This document shows positions 18,067 through 23,879 of a DNA stretch of 34,028 bases, in pieces (position 1 is the stretch's first letter; each line of letters starts with the position of its first letter). The translations under genes and the position numbers were made by a program. The stretch comes from Bifidobacterium breve. GTDB lineage: Bacteria; Acidobacteriota; Vicinamibacteria; Vicinamibacterales; CAVVIG01. Below the pieces are notes generated by a model. It saw nothing but the letters and a program-made list of their open reading frames with translations. It ran no database searches and had not been told where the DNA came from. The stretch covers positions 1-34,028 of the forward strand of contig CALQBJ020000010.1 in the NCBI GenBank assembly GCA_943328785.2, given 5' to 3'.

Positions 18067-18822
18067 TCAGTTGCCGCGGTTCGCGATCCTGGACATCAGC
18101 TTCTCGACCCGCACCTGGGCGATCTTGAGGTGCTCGTCGAGTTCCGCGTAGACGAACTTGTGCCCCGCGTTGATGGCGCGGGTCATTGGCACGCTGGCCT
18201 GTTCGTATTCGTCCAGGAGCGAGGCGCGGCGCGTCTTGTCGTCCACCTTCTTGATCATGGCGTTAGCGAGCTTGAGCTGTTCGCGCACCGCGTTCAGGCT
18301 TTCATACATCGCCCTGGCGTTCCGGGCACGCTCGGCGCGCGGTGCCACTTCCTTGGCGCCGTGGCAGTGCGAGCACTGCTTCTCGAGCGCGGCTGGCGAC
18401 AGCAGGTTGCCGGCAACGGCGTCGTGACAGGTCGAGCAGGTCGGGCCATGCGAGTCGCCGGTCTTCAGCAACTCGAAGTGACGGGTGTCCTGGAAGGCCA
18501 CGAAGGGGCCGACATGGCAGCCACCACAGGTGGCCGGCAGGTTAGCGCGGTTGACGGGACTCTTGGCGTTGCCCGAGTTCAGGATGCCGCGGTGCGCGAG
18601 CGCCGCTTCGAACACGGTGCTGTTACCACCGTGGCACTTCTCACAACCAACGTTGTTGCGCGCGTGCGGTGAGCGATCCCAGTCGAAGAGATGATCCGGG
18701 GCTGGGACGTTGTTCTGAGCGAAGTGACAGTCGGCACAGCGGCTAGTCTGCTGTGCGCTGACAGGAGTTGCGAAGAAGAACAGACCGACGAGACAGGCAG
18801 TCGCGACACCGAGGCGGTTCAT
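18067..18822 (-). CDS. Periplasmic pentaheme cytochrome c
   Basis: The 251-residue protein has a signal peptide (MNRLGVATACLVGLFFFATP, cleaved after VSA). It has five CXXCH heme c sites: C29-H33 (CADCH), C60-H64 (CEKCH), C99-H103 (CGGCH), C129-H133 (CSTCH) and C150-H154 (CSHCH). Scattered His residues (H53, H77, H115, H125) could be distal ligands. The last 80 residues are heme-free, Arg/Lys-rich and probably helical. It fits the doubled-CXXCH/cytochrome c3-like class that carries electrons in the periplasm; a partner enzyme is not in the window. The start at 18822 has a G-rich Shine-Dalgarno. A sigma-54-type promoter sits 26-41 bp upstream, and the tonB gene lies 109 bp upstream on the same strand. 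Confidence 0.92.
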   Translation of the reverse strand: MNRLGVATACLVGLFFFATPVSAQQTSRCADCHFAQNNVPAPDHLFDWDRSPHARNNVGCEKCHGGNSTVFEAALAHRGILNSGNAKSPVNRANLPATCGGCHVGPFVAFQDTRHFELLKTGDSHGPTCSTCHDAVAGNLLSPAALEKQCSHCHGAKEVAPRAERARNARAMYESLNAVREQLKLANAMIKKVDDKTRRASLLDEYEQASVPMTRAINAGHKFVYAELDEHLKIAQVRVEKLMSRIANRGN

Positions 18823-18847
18823 ATGCCACCCCCCTTGCCCGAGGTAC

Positions 18848-18863
18848 CGCAAGCGGCATACCG
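18848..18863 (-). promoter_or_regulatory. Sigma-54 (-24/-12) promoter-like site for the cytochrome gene
   Basis: The minus strand reads CGGTATGCCGCTTGCG, with GG and GC at the canonical 10-bp separation and an intact TTGC. The expected start near 18838 gives a leader of about 16 nt that still holds the G-rich Shine-Dalgarno. It closely resembles the site before tonB (CGGCATGCCACTTGCC). Confidence 0.6.
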
Positions 18864-18905
18864 CCGCTATTCCCGGTGCAATTCAGACAGCTGTGCGGTG
18901 CGATA

Positions 18906-18917
18906 CCGGATATCCGG
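18906..18917. promoter_or_regulatory. Palindrome upstream of the cytochrome promoter
   Basis: CCGGATATCCGG is a perfect 12-bp palindrome centred about 74 bp upstream of the predicted start of the cytochrome transcript. It is a candidate activator-binding site, by position only. Confidence 0.35.
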
Positions 18918-18931
18918 CGGAGGACCAGGGC

Positions 18932-19660
18932 TCAGCCTTCCTTCACGCTGAAGTTCAGGGTGACCGAGAGCACGAACGGCGTCGCCGTGCCGTTCAGCAC
19001 CAGCGGCGCGTAGCGCCACTGCTTCACCGCGTCAACCGCCGCCTGGTCGAGGAACTTCACAGAGCGGAGCACGCGCACTTCCTGCACCGTGCCGTCCGCA
19101 CCAACCGACGCTTCGAGAATGACGAGGCCGGTCACCTTGGCCACGAGCGCGAGTTCGGGGTAGGTCGGCTCGACGCGCTTCACGAGCTGCGGTGCCTGGA
19201 TGTTGCCGCCAATGCGCACCAGCTTCGGCGCGGGCGGTGGCGGCGGCGGGGGCGGCGGCGGCGGCGCGGCCATCAGGCCACCCACGATGCCACCCTGCAC
19301 ACCTCCGACCACGCCACCCTCGACGCCACCGTCACGCGGGGCGACGGGTAGGTCTGGCGGCTCCGGCAGAATCTGCGACGGGGCCTCGACCGGGGCCGCA
19401 AACGCGTCGGCCGGCAGCATCTTTGGCGGCTCCGCCGCCGTGGTCGTCGGCGGAGGTGGCGGCGGCGGAGGTGGCGGCGGCGTCGCCGGCATCTCGGCCG
19501 TGAAGGCCATCATGCTGGGCACCTGCGGCATGGAATCCGTCGCATACAGTATTGGGATGACGACAACCGCCAGGGCCAGCACAACGTGGCCGGTGATCGA
19601 GATGACCACAGGCGTTGCGGCCATGGATTGTCGTGATTTGCCGTCGAATACATCAAACAT
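18932..19660 (-). CDS. TonB family energy-transducing protein
   Basis: The 242-residue inner-membrane-anchored protein has one N-terminal helix (about residues 18-40, VVISITGHVVLALAVVVIPI). A periplasmic linker follows with two runs of 11 prolines (after residues 60 and about 134) separated by an unusual Gly-Val repeat (GGVEGGVVGGVQGGIVGGL). The C-terminal TonB domain shows VKRVEPTYPELALVAKVTGLV, VGADGTVQEVRVLRS and AVKQWRYAPL. TonB couples the proton-motive force, through ExbB/ExbD, to outer-membrane receptors; ExbB/D are not in this window. The start at 19660 follows GGAGGAGGG. A sigma-54-like promoter lies at 19774-19789. The two Oar-type receptors further left are possible clients. Confidence 0.93.
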   Translation of the reverse strand: MFDVFDGKSRQSMAATPVVISITGHVVLALAVVVIPILYATDSMPQVPSMMAFTAEMPATPPPPPPPPPPPTTTAAEPPKMLPADAFAAPVEAPSQILPEPPDLPVAPRDGGVEGGVVGGVQGGIVGGLMAAPPPPPPPPPPPAPKLVRIGGNIQAPQLVKRVEPTYPELALVAKVTGLVILEASVGADGTVQEVRVLRSVKFLDQAAVDAVKQWRYAPLVLNGTATPFVLSVTLNFSVKEG

Positions 19661-19773
19661 GACACCCTCCTCCAAGACGACCGACGCTTCCGTTTCCCCT
19701 GACGCCGACGACCGGCGCCTGGAAACGTGGGTCGTTACACCCCGACGCGTGCTGCTGCCGATGCTTCACAGAG

Positions 19774-19789
19774 GGCAAGTGGCATGCCG
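19774..19789 (-). promoter_or_regulatory. Sigma-54 (-24/-12) promoter-like site for the tonB gene
   Basis: The minus strand reads CGGCATGCCACTTGCC: GGCA, five spacer positions after the -24 box, then TTGC, in canonical spacing. The predicted start near 19763 gives a leader of about 100 nt before the ATG at 19660. Confidence 0.65.
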
Positions 19790-19808
19790 CGAGGGACACA
19801 CACGCATA

Positions 19809-19836
19809 CGCACGAAACCATTGGTGTTTTCGTGCG
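19809..19836. promoter_or_regulatory. Inverted repeat upstream of the tonB promoter
   Basis: CGCACGAAA (19809-19817) and TTTCGTGCG (19828-19836) are perfect 9-bp arms. The centre contains a smaller ACCA-T-TGGT palindrome. It is centred about 60 bp upstream of the predicted sigma-54 start, a plausible regulator site. Confidence 0.45.
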
Positions 19837-19928
19837 AGCGCGGCGGAATGTCGTCAACAGGCGACGACTGGTTGGGGGATTTCGCGAAGGGTTGTGAGGA
19901 AAAACCCGCGACGGGAACGCCGCGGGGC

Positions 19929-20315
19929 TCAGGCGACGAGCGAGGTGACTTCCTGCAACTCGAACGGCTTGTGCAGCACCGTGAAGGCGCCGCGCTCGAG
20001 CGCTTCGTTCGTGAGTTCCGGCGTGCCGTACTCGGTCATCAGGATCACACGCCCCTCGGGCACCATGCGGATGATGCGTTCGAGCAGATTGAGGTCCGTC
20101 GAGTCAGGCAGGCGGAAATCGAGGAGGACAACGTCCGGCAGCTCGGTTGCGTCCGAGAGCGTCCGTACAGCACCCTGTCCGTCCTCGGCTTCGAGGACGG
20201 TGTATCCGTGGTCGCTGAGCGTCTCGCACAGCGACCAGCGAATGAGCAGTTCATCGTCGACCACGAGGACCCGGCGAACCGGCGTGGTCCGTGTCGCCGC
20301 GTGGCCTGGACTCAT
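19929..20315 (-). CDS. Stand-alone response-regulator receiver protein
   Basis: The 128-residue protein is a single CheY-like receiver domain with the acidic pair D20/D21 (VLVVDDE), the phosphorylatable D66 (VVLLDFRLPD), T94 (ILMTEYG) and K116 (VLHKPFEL). It has no output domain. Its ATG overlaps the stop of the upstream sigma-54 activator gene by four bases (ATGA at 20312-20315). The activator and its receiver are thus separate but translationally coupled proteins, which suggests the phosphorylated receiver acts on that receiver-less activator. Sequence around D66 and the C-terminus closely resembles the second stand-alone receiver at 23409-23879 (LPD..DL.LL; VILMT..GTPE; FTVL.KPFEL), indicating duplication. 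Confidence 0.92.
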   Translation of the reverse strand: MSPGHAATRTTPVRRVLVVDDELLIRWSLCETLSDHGYTVLEAEDGQGAVRTLSDATELPDVVLLDFRLPDSTDLNLLERIIRMVPEGRVILMTEYGTPELTNEALERGAFTVLHKPFELQEVTSLVA

Positions 20316-21355
20316 GCCGTGTGGACCGCGACTGCGGACGGCGTCTCGGGCTTGTCGAGTGCACCGAGCCCGCAGCGGTTGATGCGATCGCCGAGGGTGG
20401 ACCGCTTGATTTGCAGCAGTTCCGCCGCCCGCGACTTGTTACCGCCACTGACCTTCAGGGCCCAGCCGATCAGGTTCGCTTCGACCTCGCGCAGGCGATC
20501 GTCGAGCGAGATCGGCGCCGTCGTGTCGGTGGCCGGCGTCATCGCCTGAGCCACGTCGACCGGCTGCGAGCCGGCGCGGAAAAGAATGCTGGCCGACATG
20601 CAGCCGATGCGGACGGTGCCGCAGGAGCAGGTCTGCGCAATGCGCTCGCAGGCGTTCTCCAGTTCGCGGACGTTGCCCGGCCAGGAGTAGCGCAGGAACG
20701 CCTGCCTCACGGCGTCGGAGATGGCAGGTATGTCCTCGTTGCGGCGCTTGAAGTAGCGGCTGAGGAAGTGATCCATTAGCACCGGCACGTCCTCGCGGCG
20801 CTCGCGCAGCGGCGGCAGCGTCAGTGGCAGGACGTTCAGCCGGTAGTACAGGTCTTCACGGAACTTCCCTTCGGCCACCAACTGCTTCAGGTCGCGCTTG
20901 CTGCCGGCGATGACCCGGACGTTGACCGGCACGGTCCGGGTACCACCCAGCCGCTCGACGGTGCGATTCTGCAGCACCCGCAGCAGCTTCACCTGCATCG
21001 ACAGCGGCACGTCGTCGATGTCGTCGAGGAAGATGGTGCCGCCTTCGGCCAGCTCGAAGCGGCCCAGACGGTCCTTGATGGCCCCGGTGAAGGCGCCGCG
21101 CTCATGCCCGAACAGTTCGGACTCGATGAGGGTTTCCGAGAAGAGCGCGCAACTGACCGCCACGAAGGGGTGGTGGCGCCGACGACTGTTCTGGTGAATC
21201 AGCGTCGCCGTCACTTCCTTGCCGGTGCCGCTCTCACCCGTGACCAGGACGGTGCTGTCGCTGTTGCCGATGACCCGGAGGAATTCGAAGACGGCGCGCA
21301 TACGCGCGCTGCGGCCAACGACCACCGAGTCCATGGAAATCTGGGGTGTCGTCAT
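20312..21355 (-). CDS. Sigma-54-dependent transcriptional activator without receiver domain
   Basis: The 347-residue protein consists of a short N-terminus, a complete AAA+ sigma-54 interaction domain and a Fis-type helix-turn-helix. Walker A is GESGTGKE (residues 40-47), the sigma-54-contacting loop GAFTGA is at 87-92, Walker B is GGTIFLDDID, then YYRLNVLPLTLPPLRERREDVP and the R-finger region YSWPGNVRELENACERI. The HTH is near residues 310-335 (NKSRAAELLQIKRSTLGDRI). There is no receiver, PAS or GAF domain, so control must come from another protein. The neighbouring receiver (4-bp overlap) is the obvious candidate. The start at 21355 lies seven bases after the NifU-like stop, so nifU-like, activator and receiver form one operon. 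The segment between AAA+ and HTH contains Cys residues (CERIAQTCSCG), which could sense redox or metal. Confidence 0.94.
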   Translation of the reverse strand: MTTPQISMDSVVVGRSARMRAVFEFLRVIGNSDSTVLVTGESGTGKEVTATLIHQNSRRRHHPFVAVSCALFSETLIESELFGHERGAFTGAIKDRLGRFELAEGGTIFLDDIDDVPLSMQVKLLRVLQNRTVERLGGTRTVPVNVRVIAGSKRDLKQLVAEGKFREDLYYRLNVLPLTLPPLRERREDVPVLMDHFLSRYFKRRNEDIPAISDAVRQAFLRYSWPGNVRELENACERIAQTCSCGTVRIGCMSASILFRAGSQPVDVAQAMTPATDTTAPISLDDRLREVEANLIGWALKVSGGNKSRAAELLQIKRSTLGDRINRCGLGALDKPETPSAVAVHTA

Positions 21356-21362
21356 GGCGCAC

Positions 21363-21587
21363 CTACACGAGACGCAGCGTCTCGAACTCCGGGATCTCCT
21401 CGCGAATCGCCGACTCGACGCCCACATGCAGCGTCATGTGCGCACTCGGGCACCCGGCACACATACCGGTCAGACGCACGTCAGCGGAGTTGCCGTTGAC
21501 CGTCATCAGCTCGATATCCCCGCCGTCCGCCTGCAGGAACGGGCGAACTCGGTCGAGCACCCCCTGCACGCGTTCTCTGGAAACCAT
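21363..21587 (-). CDS. NifU-like Fe-S cluster protein (Nfu domain only)
   Basis: The 74-residue protein is a single NifU C-terminal (Nfu) domain: RPFLQADGGDIELM, then VRLTGMCAGCPSAHMTL with the cluster-binding C-x2-C, and a C-terminal IREEIPEF. Nfu proteins carry a [4Fe-4S] cluster between two subunits and deliver it to apo-proteins. It is first in an operon with the receiver-less sigma-54 activator and a receiver, and has its own sigma-54-like promoter at 21650-21665. A GGGAG Shine-Dalgarno precedes the ATG at 21587. The context suggests a role in repair or sensing of Fe-S clusters linked to this regulator rather than general biogenesis; that part is inference. Confidence 0.9.
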   Translation of the reverse strand: MVSRERVQGVLDRVRPFLQADGGDIELMTVNGNSADVRLTGMCAGCPSAHMTLHVGVESAIREEIPEFETLRLV

Positions 21588-21649
21588 GGTCGTTCTCCCA
21601 AGTAAGGCCGAAAATCAGCGTGTTGAAGTATGAAGCCGCTGGCCGTAAG

Positions 21650-21665
21650 GGCAACGCACATGCCA
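21650..21665 (-). promoter_or_regulatory. Sigma-54 (-24/-12) promoter-like site for the nifU-like/activator/receiver operon
   Basis: The minus strand reads TGGCATGTGCGTTGCC, matching TGGCAYGNNNNTTGC with exact canonical spacing. The predicted start near 21639 leaves a leader of about 50 nt with the Shine-Dalgarno of the nifU-like gene. It is the best of the set and implies autoregulation by a sigma-54 activator. Confidence 0.7.
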
Positions 21666-21767
21666 GAGAGCCACTGCCGGTTTTCCGGAGCATTTGCGAG
21701 ATGTCGGCGCTGGAGCGGGTGGGAGAGCTCGGCCGGCGCGGGGAATATTCCGCGGACTGTGGGGGGG

Positions 21768-21789
21768 AACCCGCACTGGCGTGCGGGTT
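21768..21789. promoter_or_regulatory. Perfect inverted repeat between regulator genes
   Basis: AACCCGCAC-TGGC-GTGCGGGTT is a 9-bp perfect stem with a 4-nt loop. It is centred about 140 bp upstream of the predicted start of the nifU-like operon, a usual distance for a sigma-54 activator site. It is also downstream of the NtrC-type gene. No T-tract follows on either strand. Confidence 0.45.
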
Positions 21790-21859
21790 AGTCGTCAGTC
21801 GTCAGTCGCTAGTCGTCAGTCGCTAGTCGCTAGTCGCTAGTCGCTAGTCGCTAGTCGGT
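21790..21859 (-). repeat. Heptamer array, 10 units
   Basis: Ten uninterrupted 7-bp units read on the plus strand as AGTCGTC, AGTCGTC, AGTCGCT, AGTCGTC, AGTCGCT (x5), AGTCGGT. On the minus strand the period is GACTAGC or GACTGAC, that is, GACYNNN. Confidence 0.92.
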
Positions 21860-21872
21860 GGCAGCAACTGGT

Positions 21873-21928
21873 GACTCGCGACTTGTGACTTGTGACTTGT
21901 GACTTGTGACTTGTGACTTGTGACTAAC
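21873..21928 (+). repeat. Heptamer array, 8 units, opposite orientation
   Basis: Eight 7-bp units: GACTCGC, GACTTGT (six times), GACTAAC. The array ends three bases from the stop codon of the NtrC-type gene. It is separated by 13 bp from the array at 21790-21859, which has the GAC word on the other strand. Confidence 0.92.
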
Positions 21929-21931
21929 CGA

Positions 21932-23305
21932 TCAATGCGCGGTGTTGGCTCGTTCGAGGTGGAACTTCTCGATGCGGTAGCGAATCTGGTCGCGGTTCAG
22001 CCCGAGCAGCCCCGCCGCACGGGTCTGGTTCCACTGCGTCCGCTCCAGCGCCTGCACCACCAGCGACCGCTCGAGCTGCTCGAGGTCGATGCCGTTCGGC
22101 GGCAGTTCGACCCGGTCGCCCAGCCTCACGGCCGAGGCGCCGCCAATCGTGAAGTCGTCCGACTGGAGTACCTCGTTCTCGGACAGCAGCATGGCGCGCT
22201 CCACCGAGTTCCGGAGTTCGCGGATGTTGCCGGGCCAGCCGTACGACTGCAACCGCTTCATCGCATCAGGCGCCACGCCGCGCACCCGCTTCTTGAACTC
22301 GGTGTTGTACGAATCGATGTAGAACTCGGCCAGGAGCGGGATGTCGTCCGAACGGTCCCGCAGCGGCGGCAGCACGATCGGCAGCACATTCAGGCGGTAG
22401 AACAGGTCTTCGCGGAAACGGCCGGAGCGCACTTCTTCTTCGAGCTTCCGGTTCGTCGCCGCCACCACGCGCACATCGACATGGATGTCCACCGAGCCGC
22501 TCACGCGCTTGAACGTCTTCTCTTCGAGGAACCGCAGCAGCTTGGCCTGCAGGCCGGGCACCATCTCCCCGATTTCGTCGAGGAACACCGTGCCGCCGTC
22601 GGCAGTCTCGAGCAGGCCACGCTTCTGGCGATCCGCGCCCGTGAAGGCGCCCCGTTCGTGCCCGAACAGCTCGCTCTCGAGCAGCGCCTCGGGCAGCGCC
22701 GAACAGGTGATGTTCATGAACGCCTTCGATGACCGGTCGCTGTTGTAGTGGATGACCTTGGCGGCAAGGTCCTTACCGGTGCCGCTTTCCCCGTTCAACA
22801 GCACGGTGGACGCCGGGCTCGACGCCACCTTCCGCATCAGCGTCTTGATGGTGACCAGCGACTGGCTGCTGCCGACAATCCGGTCGAAGCTGTAGGGCTG
22901 CGCCTGGTTGGCGCGCAGCCTCTTGACCTCGCGCCGTAGGCGCGTGGTTTCCAGCGCCTTGTCGACCAGCAGCGCGATTTCGTCGAGATTGAACGGCTTG
23001 TTCGCGTAGTGATACGCGCCGTACTTCATCGCTTCCACCGCAGTCTCGATGCTCGAGAACGCCGTCAGGAGGATGACCAGGACGTCGGGGTCCCGCTCCT
23101 TCAGCTTCTTCAACACCTGAAGGCCGTCGCCATCCGGGAGCTTGTAGTCGAGAAGCACCAGATCTGGCCCCTCCTCGCTCTTCGCAATAGCTAAGGCGGC
23201 GGTGTCGGCTTCGATGACCCGGTAGCCCTGTTCGGTAAGTCGGTCCTTCAGGGACCAGCGGATCAGCGCCTCGTCGTCAACAACGAGGATGGTAGGAGCA
23301 GGCAT
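21932..23305 (-). CDS. NtrC-family sigma-54-dependent response regulator
   Basis: The 457-residue protein has a receiver domain (D10/D11, phosphorylatable D53, T81, K103), an AAA+ sigma-54 interaction domain and a Fis-type HTH. The AAA+ domain shows Walker A GESGTGKD near 172-179, GAFTGA at 219-224, GGTVFLDEIGEM and YGWPGNIRELRNSVERAM. The HTH reads TRAAGLLGLNRDQIRYRIEKF at the end. The layout matches ZraR/AtoC/NtrC-type activators. The start at 23305 (MPAPTILVVDDE) was chosen because a TATACT box lies just upstream, making the earlier in-frame ATG unlikely. Likely partners are the PAS histidine kinase at 23878-25314 and possibly the stand-alone receivers. Cu efflux genes next to the kinase suggest metal or envelope stress as signal; this is inference. 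Confidence 0.94.
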   Translation of the reverse strand: MPAPTILVVDDEALIRWSLKDRLTEQGYRVIEADTAALAIAKSEEGPDLVLLDYKLPDGDGLQVLKKLKERDPDVLVILLTAFSSIETAVEAMKYGAYHYANKPFNLDEIALLVDKALETTRLRREVKRLRANQAQPYSFDRIVGSSQSLVTIKTLMRKVASSPASTVLLNGESGTGKDLAAKVIHYNSDRSSKAFMNITCSALPEALLESELFGHERGAFTGADRQKRGLLETADGGTVFLDEIGEMVPGLQAKLLRFLEEKTFKRVSGSVDIHVDVRVVAATNRKLEEEVRSGRFREDLFYRLNVLPIVLPPLRDRSDDIPLLAEFYIDSYNTEFKKRVRGVAPDAMKRLQSYGWPGNIRELRNSVERAMLLSENEVLQSDDFTIGGASAVRLGDRVELPPNGIDLEQLERSLVVQALERTQWNQTRAAGLLGLNRDQIRYRIEKFHLERANTAH

Positions 23306-23315
23306 GCCGGGCACT

Positions 23316-23321
23316 AGTATA
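23316..23321 (-). promoter_or_regulatory. -10-like box before the NtrC-type gene
   Basis: The minus strand reads TATACT 11 bp before the ATG at 23305, implying a nearly leaderless transcript. I see no convincing -35 box at 16-18 bp, so this is weak. Confidence 0.35.
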
Positions 23322-23408
23322 GCGAGGCACGGCACCGGACGACGGCTCTGGACGGGAAATGGCCACCGCAGTCGTTCCTGCGCGGCGCGCCCCCGGCGCT
23401 CGAACGGG

Positions 23409-23879
23409 CTAGCTTGGTCTGGGCATCTCGAGTGCCCGCTCGATCAGCACATCCAGTTCATCGAGTTCGAACGGCTTGTCGAGGACGGTGAAGACCCCCA
23501 ACCGGCGCGCCTCGTCGAGAATCTCGGGCGTCCCGAACGCGGTCATCAGGATCACCGGCACCTTCGGCAGCAGCCGGCGCACGGCGGCGAGCAGCGACAG
23601 GTCGTCGTTGTCCGGCAGCTTGAGATCGAGCAGGACGGCGTCCGGCACGGTCGCCGAATCGCGCACCATGTCGAGCGCGCTGTGGGCGTCCGCGGCTTCG
23701 ACGATGTCGCAGCCGTGGGCACGCAAGGTCTCGGCAATCGACCAGCGCACCAGCGGCTCGTCGTCCACCACCAGCACGCGAGTCGCGGATTTCTTCCTGA
23801 CGTGGGGGAATTCCCCACCGGTTGCAAGCAGCGTCGACGGCGTGATGGCGGGAAATGAGGCCGGTATTTGAGCTAGCAT
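23409..23879 (-). CDS. Stand-alone response-regulator receiver protein
   Basis: The 156-residue protein has about 33 non-conserved N-terminal residues, then a CheY-like receiver: D39/D40 (VLVVDDE), phosphorylatable D85 (AVLLDLKLPD), T113 and K135 (VLDKPFEL). There is no output domain. It is similar to the receiver at 19929-20315 and was probably duplicated with it. The only in-frame ATG near the domain is at 23879. It overlaps the start of the divergent histidine kinase gene (both ATGs share CATG at 23877-23880), so either start may be wrong. Downstream, after 103 bp, comes the NtrC-type gene on the same strand. A role as phosphate sink or as partner of the receiver-less activator is possible. 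Confidence 0.88.
   Translation of the reverse strand: MLAQIPASFPAITPSTLLATGGEFPHVRKKSATRVLVVDDEPLVRWSIAETLRAHGCDIVEAADAHSALDMVRDSATVPDAVLLDLKLPDNDDLSLLAAVRRLLPKVPVILMTAFGTPEILDEARRLGVFTVLDKPFELDELDVLIERALEMPRPS
23805..23816. promoter_or_regulatory. GGGGAATTCCCC palindrome between receiver and kinase starts
   Basis: A perfect 12-bp palindrome, about 65 bp upstream of the kinase ATG and inside the non-conserved N-terminal codons of the divergent receiver gene. Similar GGGAAT...TCC words occur at 21741-21751 and 25347-25356 in other regulatory gaps. Confidence 0.35.

Noticed and set aside
21790-21928. CRISPR-like repeat region
   Set aside because: The repeats are directly tandem 7-mers without spacers, and no cas gene is present.
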